From Streptomyces sp. NBC_01476 (GTDB taxonomy: Bacteria > Actinomycetota > Actinomycetes > Streptomycetales > Streptomycetaceae): a stretch of 64,000 nucleotides of DNA. Below the pieces are notes generated by a model. The model saw only the letters and a list, made by a program, of their open reading frames with translations. It had not been told where the DNA came from and did no database searches. A program made the translations under genes and the position numbers. The stretch is from NCBI RefSeq assembly GCF_036227265.1, contig NZ_CP109446.1, positions 6,465,001 to 6,529,000 of the forward strand, written 5' to 3'. Shown piece by piece: positions 8,585 through 16,515 of the stretch (the first letter of the stretch is position 1; every line of letters begins with the position of its first letter).

Positions 8585-9622
8585 TCAGCTGTCGCCGATA
8601 AGCTGGCGGCTACGGCGCCGGGCCGCCTGCAGACTCGCCCACGACGTGATCGCCAGCATTTCCCGATCGCTCGCACCGTCCTGCCTGAAGGTGGCGACGA
8701 TCTTCTCGTCCACCCGGTAGGAGGCCAGGGCGGTGAGCAGTGCGAGCTTGCCCGCCGCGCGTTCAGCCGGCGGCAGTTCGCGCAGCGGGGCGTCGAGCCA
8801 GGCCCGGCCGAGGCCGGGATCATGGCCGTCCCACCGGTCCAGTTCGCCGTTCAGCAGGACTCGGATCTGTTCCGGCACCAGATCCTCGGCCACGGCTTCG
8901 ATGGCCGCCGTGCTCCGTGCCAGGGCCCCGGCGATTCCCGGGTCGGCCGAGGCCCAGGCCAGGTCCCGCGGCAGTGGCGCGTCCGGCAGCAGCGACAGCG
9001 AAGCGCCCGGCCGTGTTCTCCCACGCGCCGAGCCGCGCATCAGCCCGGTCAGTATCCGCAGCACCGGACCGAGGGCGCGGACCGGGGCGTGCGGGGGCAG
9101 CGGCCGGGAGACCAGGAAAATGTTGACCATACGGTTCAGGTACTGCAGGCAGAGCGCGGTGCCGGCCAGTTCGGGCAGCGCATCGGGCGCGAACGGCTGC
9201 TTGCCAGCCGAGGTGATCCATGCCGTCAGCTGGTCCGTCGTCGGCCCTGACCGGCCGCCCGGCCCGGAGGCGAGCGGCCGGGCGGTCAGGGAGTCGAGCA
9301 TCGTGGTGTGCATGGTGGTGCAGAACGGACACTGATTGCTCACCGAGACGGCGGATGCCACCGCCTCCTTCGCCGTCCGTGGTGCCCGGCTGCTGACGAG
9401 CATGGTCTCGCGCAGCATCACCCACGCCGCGGCGAGCAGCTCCGGCACGGGTGCGTGCAGGGCGACCGGCGGCGCCAGCACCCCGAAGTCCCGTTCCAGT
9501 TCCCGGTAGACCCGTGCCGTGTCGCCGGTGGCCTCGCCGAACGGCACGGTGGCAACGTACCGGACCTGTTGCAGCGAGAGTCCCCTGAGCGGTGCCTGGA
9601 CGAGCAGCCTCCTGTCGGTCAT
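8585..9622 (-). CDS. carboxymuconolactone decarboxylase (CMD/AhpD-like) family protein
   Basis: A 345-residue all-helical protein with a CPFCTTMH element (CxxCxxxH) near residue 98, the redox/proton-relay motif of the AhpD branch. Two-repeat CMD proteins of this length occur in actinobacteria with unknown function; AhpD itself is a thiol peroxidase partner. The chosen start at 9622 (MTDRRLLVQAPLRG) has a GGAG-containing sequence upstream; upstream in-frame sequence is not protein-like. It ends 270 bp before AraC paralog B. It is the last gene of the leftward run from the GMC oxidoreductase, although 276 bp separate it from the SDR, so it may have its own promoter. Confidence 0.82.
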   Translation of the reverse strand: MTDRRLLVQAPLRGLSLQQVRYVATVPFGEATGDTARVYRELERDFGVLAPPVALHAPVPELLAAAWVMLRETMLVSSRAPRTAKEAVASAVSVSNQCPFCTTMHTTMLDSLTARPLASGPGGRSGPTTDQLTAWITSAGKQPFAPDALPELAGTALCLQYLNRMVNIFLVSRPLPPHAPVRALGPVLRILTGLMRGSARGRTRPGASLSLLPDAPLPRDLAWASADPGIAGALARSTAAIEAVAEDLVPEQIRVLLNGELDRWDGHDPGLGRAWLDAPLRELPPAERAAGKLALLTALASYRVDEKIVATFRQDGASDREMLAITSWASLQAARRRSRQLIGDS

Positions 9623-9898
9623 GAGCCCGCTCCGGGAACCGGGCCCGCGGAACTTGCTTGCGTTCTTTCCTTGTTGCCTTCCGGCATCCGTGGCCGTCCC
9701 CTCGGCTCTTGGGCGATATCCGGTCGACGCGTCACCCGATCGTCGCACCCGTGGCGGGTCATTCTTTCTTCATCCTTGCGGTTCGAGAATTGGGTCTATT
9801 CGGACGTGAGGTGTTGGTGTGACGGAAGGGATCACACGCGTCACTTTTTATTCCTTCCGACTCCTCCGTTTTTCTTCCCTTGGCAGGCGCGCGGCCCG

Positions 9899-10777
9899 TC
9901 AGGGAATGGGGAAGAAGAACCGGACGAAGTGTTCGAACAGCCGGTCCCCGATGGTCCACCGCATCTGCGGCAGCAGCCGGGACGGCATCCCGATCCGGTA
10001 CCGGATCTTCGGGTTGTCGCTGCTCACGGCCTTCTCGATGACCTTCGCCACCGTCTCGGCCCGCACCGCCATCCGGCCCCGGCCGGTGGGCCGGTCGGTC
10101 TCCCGGTACGCGCCGTGCCAGTCGACGAAGTACTGCCAGAAGTCGTCGTACAGGCCGGTCCGTTCCTGTCCGGACATCCCGAGGTCGGCGACGGTCATCG
10201 GAACGAACCCGCCGAGCACCGGCGACGGCTCGATCAGCACCACCTTGATGCCGAACTTCGCCACCTCCAGCCGCAGCGAGTCACCGATGGCCTCCAGGGC
10301 GTGCTTGGTGGCCTGGTAGTAGCCGCGGCCGGGGGTGGCGAACTGGCCGAAGATGGAGGACATCATGACCACCCGGCCGCTGCCCTGCTCGCGCATGCCG
10401 GGCAGCACCAACTGCGTCAGCCGGCACAGCCCGAAGATGTTCGTCTCGAACTGGCTGCGCACCTCGTCGATCGGGGTCTCGCCGATCGTGCCGTTGAGGC
10501 TGTAGGCGGCGTTGTTGATCAGCGTGCCGACCGCGCCGTGCTCGGCGGTGATCTTCTCCACCACCGCCGTCATCGACTCCTCGTCGTTGACGTCCAGTTG
10601 CAGCACCCTGATGCCCTCGGCCGCCAGTCCGGCCAGCGCCTCGGTCCGCCGCGCGGTCGCGTACACCGGCCAGCCGGCCCGGTGCAGCCGCAGCGCGGCG
10701 GCGCTCCCGGTGCCGGAGGACATACCGGTGCTGGACGAGGCGCCGGTCAGCAGGATCGCGCGCGAGGGGCTGCTCAC
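9899..10777 (-). CDS. short-chain dehydrogenase/reductase
   Basis: A 292-residue classical SDR. The dinucleotide-binding loop reads TGASSSTGMSSGTGSAAAL, longer than the normal TGASSGIGxAxAL and apparently containing a partial repeat. The NNAAYSLNG motif, MSSIFGQFATPGRGYYQATKHALE (catalytic Ser, Tyr and Lys in YxxxK) and the EPSP segment are present, so the active site looks complete. The C-terminal part (MPSRLLPQMRWTIGDRLFEHFVRFFF) resembles SDRs that act on membrane-associated or hydrophobic substrates. The GTG start overlaps the stop of the CMD-fold gene upstream (GTGA), so the two are translationally coupled. Confidence 0.9.
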   Translation of the reverse strand: MSSPSRAILLTGASSSTGMSSGTGSAAALRLHRAGWPVYATARRTEALAGLAAEGIRVLQLDVNDEESMTAVVEKITAEHGAVGTLINNAAYSLNGTIGETPIDEVRSQFETNIFGLCRLTQLVLPGMREQGSGRVVMMSSIFGQFATPGRGYYQATKHALEAIGDSLRLEVAKFGIKVVLIEPSPVLGGFVPMTVADLGMSGQERTGLYDDFWQYFVDWHGAYRETDRPTGRGRMAVRAETVAKVIEKAVSSDNPKIRYRIGMPSRLLPQMRWTIGDRLFEHFVRFFFPIP

Positions 10778-11409
10778 CGGGACTCCGCCAGCCGGTCCTC
10801 GGACACCGTGGCGCCCTCCGGCTGTGAGGCGACCCGGCTGCGGGTCACCGAGTTGCCCAGACCCAGGCCGTCCACCATGCGGTTGATGAAGGCGAACATG
10901 GCGGCGGTGAAGACCGCCTCCAGCATCTCCGCGTTGGACCAGCCCGCCGCCTCGGTCCTGGCCCAGTCCGCCTCGGTGATCCGGAAGGCGCCGGTGCCGA
11001 CCTGCGTGACCAGTCGCATCAGCTCCTTGGTGCGGTCGTCGATCGGCAGCTCGTCCACCGAGTTCGCGGTCTCGATCGCGTCCGTCAGCTCCTGCTCGCC
11101 GCCGAACTGCGCCAGGAACCAGTTGTGGGTGCCCACGCAGTACGGGCAGCCGTTGACCTTGGAGCTCCAGGCGGAGATCATCTCGCGGGTCGCGCGCGGC
11201 AGCACCCCGTCGTTGAAGACGCCGCCGTAGCCGGCGATCACCACCTCCAGCAGGTCGGGCCGGCTGGACACCAGCCGGAACATGTCCGGCACGAAGGGAA
11301 TGCCCATCCGCGACTTGATCAGGTCGTAGAGCTCGGCCGTACGGCCCTCGGCATCGGCTTCTTCCACCAGGGGGACGCGAACCGTACTCAGCACATTCGG
11401 ATCGGTCAT
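10774..11409 (-). CDS. carboxymuconolactone decarboxylase/peroxidase-related protein
   Basis: A 211-residue AhpD-like helical protein with the motif NGCPYCVGTHNWFL (CxxCxxxH) at about residues 87-100, the redox-active pair of peroxidase-related CMD proteins. It is a single-repeat relative of the 345-residue protein at 8585-9622; both have the same thiol motif. The ATG at 11409 lies 276 bp downstream of the GMC gene, with a hairpin in between, so it probably starts a separate transcript with the overlapping SDR. Possible roles are removal of alkyl hydroperoxides or an unknown decarboxylation. Confidence 0.85.
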   Translation of the reverse strand: MTDPNVLSTVRVPLVEEADAEGRTAELYDLIKSRMGIPFVPDMFRLVSSRPDLLEVVIAGYGGVFNDGVLPRATREMISAWSSKVNGCPYCVGTHNWFLAQFGGEQELTDAIETANSVDELPIDDRTKELMRLVTQVGTGAFRITEADWARTEAAGWSNAEMLEAVFTAAMFAFINRMVDGLGLGNSVTRSRVASQPEGATVSEDRLAESR

Positions 11410-11628
11410 GGGTAATCGCCTTCACTTTCCGGTGGTGGGGCCGCCCCGCGGTCCGCTGCCGAATAAACGGGGGGAAAATGCGGGATTCCTGCCCGGCGGG
11501 CAATTGCGGCGTGGTTTTCCACCATGGTGACAGGAATACCGGGGGCGTCTCGTCTCTCAAATTGCTCTGCGCGCCCGGAGCCGCCGGCGCTCGCCGCCCG
11601 CCCGCGGGCCCGGACACGGACGCGCGAA

Positions 11629-11667
11629 CGGCCGTCCCGGCGCGGCAGGGGCGCCGGAACGGCCGTC
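11629..11667 (-). terminator. intrinsic hairpin after GMC oxidoreductase gene
   Basis: A near-perfect 16-bp stem (11629-11644 with 11652-11667, one mismatch) and a 7-base loop, beginning 19 bp past the GMC stop codon in the leftward direction. Confidence 0.7.
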
Positions 11668-11685
11668 GCAGGAGGCCGGATCAGG

Positions 11686-13233
11686 TCACTCGGCGCGCAG
11701 CCAGTCCGCCAGCCGCTCGCCGATCATGATGGAGGTGAGGTTGGTGTTGCAGTTGACGATGCTCGGCATCACCGAGGCGTCGGCCACGTACAGGCCCGCC
11801 AGCCCGTGCACCCGCAACCGCTCGTCCACCACGGCGCCTTCGTCGTCGGCGGTGCCCATCCGGGCGGTGCCCACCGGGTGGTATCCGCTGTCCAGGCTCA
11901 CCTTCACGTACTGCTCGACCATCGCGTCCTTCTCGATGAGCTTGTCGTTCAGCACGATGAAGCCGTCGCCCTGCTCGCGGATGCCGGGGTGGTTGGCCAG
12001 CTCCCAGCAGGTCCGCACGCCGTCCACCATCTTCTCCAGGTCCCGCTCGGTGGACAGGAAGCCGAGCGAGATGTCGGGTCCGGCCGCCGGGTCCGCGGAG
12101 ACCAGCCGCAGCCGGCCGACGGACTCCGGCTGCTGGTCCACCACCATCACGCCGAGGATCATCGGCGCGCCGGCCAGCATCTGCAGCTCCGGGAACAGCT
12201 CCAGGTCGAAGTGGTTGACCATGTAGTACTGCATGTCGTTGAACGCCGTGGACCCCTTGGCGGTGGTCCGGACCATGGACTGCAGGAACGGTACGTTCTG
12301 GTCGACGGCGCCGTCCTTGGGCCGCATGAACACACCGGTCCGCGGGTGGTCCATCAGGTGCGCGCCGACTCCGGGCCGGTCCAGCCGCACCCGGATGCCG
12401 AGCCGCCTCAGGTCGTCGGCCGGCCCGATGCCCGAACGCATCAGCAGCGTCGGTGAGTTGACCGCGCCGGCCGACAGCACCACCTTGTGCGCCCGCAGTT
12501 CCTCCGGCTCGCCGCCACCCGCCGAGACCAGGACGCCGGTGGCGCGCTCGCCGTCGAAGAGCACCTCGTGCACCAGTGTCCCGGCCTGGATCGTCAGGTT
12601 CCGCCGGGCCCGCACCTCGCCGGTCAGGTAGGCCATCGCCGTCGAGACGCGGTAGCGCGGGTCGCGCCGGTTGGACGGGATCGGCCCGATGCCGGTCGCC
12701 TCCGGGTGGTTGTGGTCCGCGACCTCGGGGAAGCCCGCCGCCAGGCTCGCCTCGGTGAACGCCCGCTGCACCGTGGTCATCTCGTCGGGCCGGAAGCGGC
12801 GGATCGGCACCGGGCCGCCCTTGCCGTGGTACCGGCCGTCGAAGTCCAGGTCGTCCTCCAGCCGGCGGAAGTACGGCAGCACCTGGTCGTACGCCCACGC
12901 CGGGTTGCCCACGGCCGCCCACTGGTCGTAGTTCTCCGGTACGCCCCGCAGCGCGATGGTGGCACCGACCGCGGACGATCCGCCGGTGATCTTTCCGCGC
13001 GGGAACAGGATGCGCCGGCCGTCGAGGATCTCCGCGCGGTAGTGCCAGTCGTGCTTGCTCATCGACATCGCGTTGCCGTCGGTGATGTCGTGCGGAATGT
13101 CGGCCGGCTCGGGAAAGTCCGGGCCCGCCTCGATGAGGAGCACCGAACGGACCGGGTCCTCGCTGAGCCGGGTGGCGAGCGCCGCCCCCGCGGAGCCGGA
13201 CCCGACGACTATCACGTCATACGTGTGCACCAT
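11686..13233 (-). CDS. GMC-family FAD-dependent oxidoreductase (choline-dehydrogenase-like)
   Basis: A 515-residue glucose-methanol-choline oxidoreductase. The N-terminal FAD fold has VVGSGSAGAALATRLSE and LLIEAGPD. GMC signature 1 is GKITGGSSAVGATIALRG and signature 2 is VVLSAGAVNSPTLLMRSGIG. The C-terminal catalytic region GYHPVGTARMG contains the proton-abstracting His452, and NCNTNLTSIMIGERLADW provides the second active-site Asn. The length fits alcohol/choline dehydrogenases. It is divergent from unbV across a 289-bp region, and oxidoreductases of this kind have been annotated in enediyne clusters, so a role in tailoring the enediyne skeleton is plausible but not proven. Confidence 0.92.
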   Translation of the reverse strand: MVHTYDVIVVGSGSAGAALATRLSEDPVRSVLLIEAGPDFPEPADIPHDITDGNAMSMSKHDWHYRAEILDGRRILFPRGKITGGSSAVGATIALRGVPENYDQWAAVGNPAWAYDQVLPYFRRLEDDLDFDGRYHGKGGPVPIRRFRPDEMTTVQRAFTEASLAAGFPEVADHNHPEATGIGPIPSNRRDPRYRVSTAMAYLTGEVRARRNLTIQAGTLVHEVLFDGERATGVLVSAGGGEPEELRAHKVVLSAGAVNSPTLLMRSGIGPADDLRRLGIRVRLDRPGVGAHLMDHPRTGVFMRPKDGAVDQNVPFLQSMVRTTAKGSTAFNDMQYYMVNHFDLELFPELQMLAGAPMILGVMVVDQQPESVGRLRLVSADPAAGPDISLGFLSTERDLEKMVDGVRTCWELANHPGIREQGDGFIVLNDKLIEKDAMVEQYVKVSLDSGYHPVGTARMGTADDEGAVVDERLRVHGLAGLYVADASVMPSIVNCNTNLTSIMIGERLADWLRAE

Positions 13234-13522
13234 GGATTCAACCTCGCCAGACAGGGATTCAACCGGGCCGATCTCCTCCGATTTTCACCGGAAGTCTGCA
13301 TCCGGTCTTCTTCCAGAGTGCTCAGCGACAACCTCGGAAATCCGTTGTTCCCGATGGCTGCGCACCCGTTCGAACCCCAGCAACGTCAGAGAAACATGCC
13401 CTGCTCGGGCAAGGCATCCTCAAGTGTGAGGTCCAGCAGGTAATTGTCGACCGACGTTGTCGAATTAAATTCGTGACGGCCTGGCCGGCTCCCTTGTCGT
13501 CGTTCAAACGGAGGGAATTTGG
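13234..13522. promoter_or_regulatory. divergent promoter region between GMC gene and enediyne operon
   Basis: A 289-bp region with no coding signal. It contains a locally AT-rich inverted repeat CGAATTAAATTCG at 13461-13473, about 50 bp before the unbV start, which could be part of the operon promoter or a regulator site. The unbV ribosome binding site GGAGGG lies at the right end. No pathway-specific regulator is adjacent, so the controlling protein is unknown. Confidence 0.5.
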
Positions 13523-15499
13523 ATGTCGTACCGTCGACGATTCCGCAGACTCGTACCCGGGGTTGTCACCGTATTGGTGGCAGCCTCGCTGTTCTTTGTC
13601 GTCCGCGCTTCCGTGGCAGTAGCCGGAGGTGACGAGGCAGCCGCGGCGTACAAATTCAAGGAAATGCCGATCGCGATGCCTCCCGGCTACGAGTCCCAGC
13701 CGATGAACACGATCCGGAAAGTGAATCCGGCCTACGAGAAGATTCGCGCCTGGATCTCTTCGGTCGGTGCCAGCATCGCGGTCAACGACGTCACCGGACA
13801 TGGACTGGCCGACGGCATGTGCATCGTCGACACGCGGACCAACGACGTCGTCGTCACCTACACCCCCACTGCCCGTCCCACCGACCGGTTCACCCCGTTC
13901 GTGCTGGACGGGAAGCCGTTGCCGATGGACGACACCATGGCGCCGACCGGCTGCACGCCCGGCGACTTCAACGGTGACGGCCGCACCGACTTCCTGGTCA
14001 CGTACTGGGGACGGACCCCGGTGCTGTTCCTGGCCAAGTCCGACGCCACCACACCGTCCGTCGCCGCGTACACCCCGCGTGAGGTCGTCCCCTCGCAGTC
14101 CGTCGACGGCAGGTACCACGGCCCGCGGTGGAACACCGACGCCGCCTACGTCGCCGACCTCGACGGCAGCGGCCACCCGTCGATCATCATCGGGAACTAC
14201 TTCCCCGACTCCGACGTCCTGGACCCGCACGGCCTCAACAACGTCCAGATGAACAACTCGTTGTCCAGCGCGAAGAACGCCGGCGGCGACCACGTGCTGC
14301 GCTACTACCGGTCCAGCGCCGGGACCGACCCCGACGCCACGTTCATCGAGGACAAGGACGCCATTCCGTACGCCGCCTCCACCGGCTGGACGCTGGCCAT
14401 CTCCGGCGCCGACCTGACCGGTTCCGGCCTGCCCGACGTCTACATCGCCAACGACTTCGGACACGGCCACCTGCTGTACAACACCTCCACCCCCGGGAAC
14501 ATCCACTTCACCGAGGTGACCGGGCAGCGCACCCCGACCACCCCCAAGTCCTTCGTGCTCGGCAAGGGGTCGTTCAAGGGCATGGGCGTCGACTTCGGCG
14601 ATGTGGACGCCAACGGCAGCTTCGACATGATGGTCAGCAACATCACCGTCGCCTGGGGCCTGGAGGAGAGCAACTTCCTCTGGGTCAACCAGGCCGGCAG
14701 CCCGGCCGCCGCCAAGAGCAAGATGCAGGCCGGTGTCGCGCCGTTCAAGCAGGAGGCGCAGGAGAACGGCGTCGCCTGGACCGGCTGGGGCTGGGACGCC
14801 AAGATGGGCGACTTCCTCAACGACGGCCGGCAGAACATCCTGCAGGCGGACGGCTTCGTCAAGGGCGACATCGACCGCTGGCCGTGGCTGCAGGAAATGG
14901 CCATGACCAACGACGACCTGCTGTCCAATCCGGCGATGTGGCCGCACGTCGGTCCCGGTGACGACCTGGCGGGCCACGAGGTGCTGGCCTTCTACGCCAG
15001 GACCGCCGGCGGCAAGTACGCCAATGTCAGCAAGCAGTTGGGCCTCGACGTCCAGATCCCGACCCGCGGCATCGCCACCGCCGACACCACCGGCACCGGC
15101 TCGCTGGACTTCGCGGTGGCCCGCCAGTGGGGCCCGCCGGCCTTCTACGCCAACCAGTCCCCGGCGCTGGGCCACGACCTGACGCTGCGGCTGTTCCGGC
15201 CGGCCCAGGGCGCGACCGCAGGACAGGGTCTGACCGCCCCCGGCTCGCCGGCCTACGGAGCCACCGTGAGCATCACCACGCCGGAAGGCAAGCAGATCGC
15301 CCAGCTCGACGGCGGCGGCGGCCACGGCGGCTTCCGCAGCTTCGACGTGCGCTTCGGCCTCGGCAGCTACTCAGGACCGGTCACCGCGCACTTCACCTGG
15401 CGCGACAGCCAGGGCGGTCTGCACACCACGACCCAGCAGCTCACCGCTGGCAGCCACACCCTCATGCTGACCGACGACATCCAGGAGGTGACGAGCTGA
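13523..15499 (+). CDS. unbV: UnbV-type enediyne cassette protein (E4), FG-GAP/ASPIC domain
   Basis: A 658-residue exported or membrane-anchored protein. An N-terminal Arg-rich start and hydrophobic segment (residues about 10-34, VPGVVTVLVAASLFFVV) look like a signal anchor. Then come FG-GAP-like beta-propeller blades with Ca-binding-like loops: GDFNGDGRTDFLVTYWG, ADLDGSGHPSIIIGNYF, ADLTGSGLPDVYIANDF and GDVDANGSFDMMVSN. The last 120 residues fit the ASPIC/UnbV C-terminal domain. UnbV is one of five proteins conserved across enediyne clusters and its exact function is unknown. GGAGGG precedes the ATG. The stop overlaps the unbU start (TGATG), so they are co-translated. Confidence 0.93.
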   Translation: MSYRRRFRRLVPGVVTVLVAASLFFVVRASVAVAGGDEAAAAYKFKEMPIAMPPGYESQPMNTIRKVNPAYEKIRAWISSVGASIAVNDVTGHGLADGMCIVDTRTNDVVVTYTPTARPTDRFTPFVLDGKPLPMDDTMAPTGCTPGDFNGDGRTDFLVTYWGRTPVLFLAKSDATTPSVAAYTPREVVPSQSVDGRYHGPRWNTDAAYVADLDGSGHPSIIIGNYFPDSDVLDPHGLNNVQMNNSLSSAKNAGGDHVLRYYRSSAGTDPDATFIEDKDAIPYAASTGWTLAISGADLTGSGLPDVYIANDFGHGHLLYNTSTPGNIHFTEVTGQRTPTTPKSFVLGKGSFKGMGVDFGDVDANGSFDMMVSNITVAWGLEESNFLWVNQAGSPAAAKSKMQAGVAPFKQEAQENGVAWTGWGWDAKMGDFLNDGRQNILQADGFVKGDIDRWPWLQEMAMTNDDLLSNPAMWPHVGPGDDLAGHEVLAFYARTAGGKYANVSKQLGLDVQIPTRGIATADTTGTGSLDFAVARQWGPPAFYANQSPALGHDLTLRLFRPAQGATAGQGLTAPGSPAYGATVSITTPEGKQIAQLDGGGGHGGFRSFDVRFGLGSYSGPVTAHFTWRDSQGGLHTTTQQLTAGSHTLMLTDDIQEVTS

Positions 15500-16515
15500 T
15501 GACCGCGACCGAGACCGTCAACGCGACGCCGCACGCAGTCCGGCCCCGCACCAAGAAGAAGGAACCCAACAGAGACCCCCGCTATCTTGCGCTGCGCAAC
15601 TTCGCGCTGTCCATGTCCGTGTTCAACGTCCTCGGTTACACCTTGCTCGGCTTCGAGCAGCCCTGGCTGTGGCCGGTCATCTGCGCCCCGTTCGCCTATG
15701 TCGTCGAGATCGCGCTGGAGCTGATCAGCGCCTGGGCCCAGGAGCGCAAGCCGCGCTTCCTCGGCAACGGCGCCCGCGGGGTGTACGAGTTCCTGCTGCC
15801 GTCCCACATCACCGCGCTCGCGGTGAACATGCTGCTCTACGCCAACAGCCGGCTGCTGCCGATCCTGCTCGGCGTGTTCATCGGCGTGGCCGGCAAGCAT
15901 GTGCTCCAGGCCCCGGTCAACGGCCGGATGCGGCACTTCATGAACCCGTCCAACTTCGGCATCACGGTCTCGCTGGTGATGTTCGGCTCCTGGATCAGCA
16001 TCGCCCCGCCGTACGAGTTCACCGAGAACGCCAACACCTTCTTCCGGGTCGGCATCCCGCTGGTCATCGCCACCGCGGGCACGGTGATCAACGCGATGCT
16101 CACCAAGCGGGTGCCGCTGATCGTCGGCTGGCTCGGCGGCTTCGTCATCCAGGCGGTGCTGCGGCACTTCATCTGGCACGTGGCGATCTGGTCCGCGCTC
16201 GGGCCGATGAGCGGCGTGGCGTTCGTGCTCTTCACCAACTACATGATCACCGACCCGGGCACCACGCCCTCCAAGGGCCGCAACCAGTTCGTCTTCGGCT
16301 CTTCGGTCGCCATGGTCTACGCGGTGCTGATGGTCTTCAACGTCGTCTACACGCTCTTCTTCGCCACCACGATCGTCTGCGGCCTGCGCGGCATCGGCTG
16401 GTGGGTGGCGCACCTCATCCAGCAGCGCGCCCGCAAGAACAGCGCGGCCGGCGGCCCGGTGGAGCAGACCGCGGAACCGGAGCGCCCCACGGGCAGCGAG
16501 GCGGTGGCCGCATGA
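15499..16515 (+). CDS. unbU: UnbU-type enediyne cassette membrane protein (E5)
   Basis: A 338-residue integral membrane protein with about eight hydrophobic segments. The motifs MRHFMNPSNFGITVSLVMFG and TNYMITDPGTTPSKGRNQFVFG are characteristic of UnbU and recall the MNPSNFG and TDPxTxP motifs of the RnfD/NqrB quinone oxidoreductase subunits, which bind flavin in the membrane. In all known enediyne clusters unbU accompanies unbV, unbL, pksE and the thioesterase gene; its biochemical role is not established. The ATG overlaps the unbV stop, with CAGGAGGTGACG as RBS inside unbV, and its own stop overlaps the pksE start (ATGA). Confidence 0.94.
   Translation: MTATETVNATPHAVRPRTKKKEPNRDPRYLALRNFALSMSVFNVLGYTLLGFEQPWLWPVICAPFAYVVEIALELISAWAQERKPRFLGNGARGVYEFLLPSHITALAVNMLLYANSRLLPILLGVFIGVAGKHVLQAPVNGRMRHFMNPSNFGITVSLVMFGSWISIAPPYEFTENANTFFRVGIPLVIATAGTVINAMLTKRVPLIVGWLGGFVIQAVLRHFIWHVAIWSALGPMSGVAFVLFTNYMITDPGTTPSKGRNQFVFGSSVAMVYAVLMVFNVVYTLFFATTIVCGLRGIGWWVAHLIQQRARKNSAAGGPVEQTAEPERPTGSEAVAA

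Noticed and set aside
9817..9837. Inverted repeat GTGTGA-N9-TCACAC as an operator
   Set aside because: Short arms in an intergenic stretch between two leftward genes, with no nearby regulator; too weak to list as a feature.
15669..16511. Extension of the PKSE reading frame about 280 codons upstream of 16512
   Set aside because: It lies entirely inside unbU in another frame, reads as Arg/Ala-rich non-protein sequence, and the KS domain with its coupled ATGA start begins at 16512.
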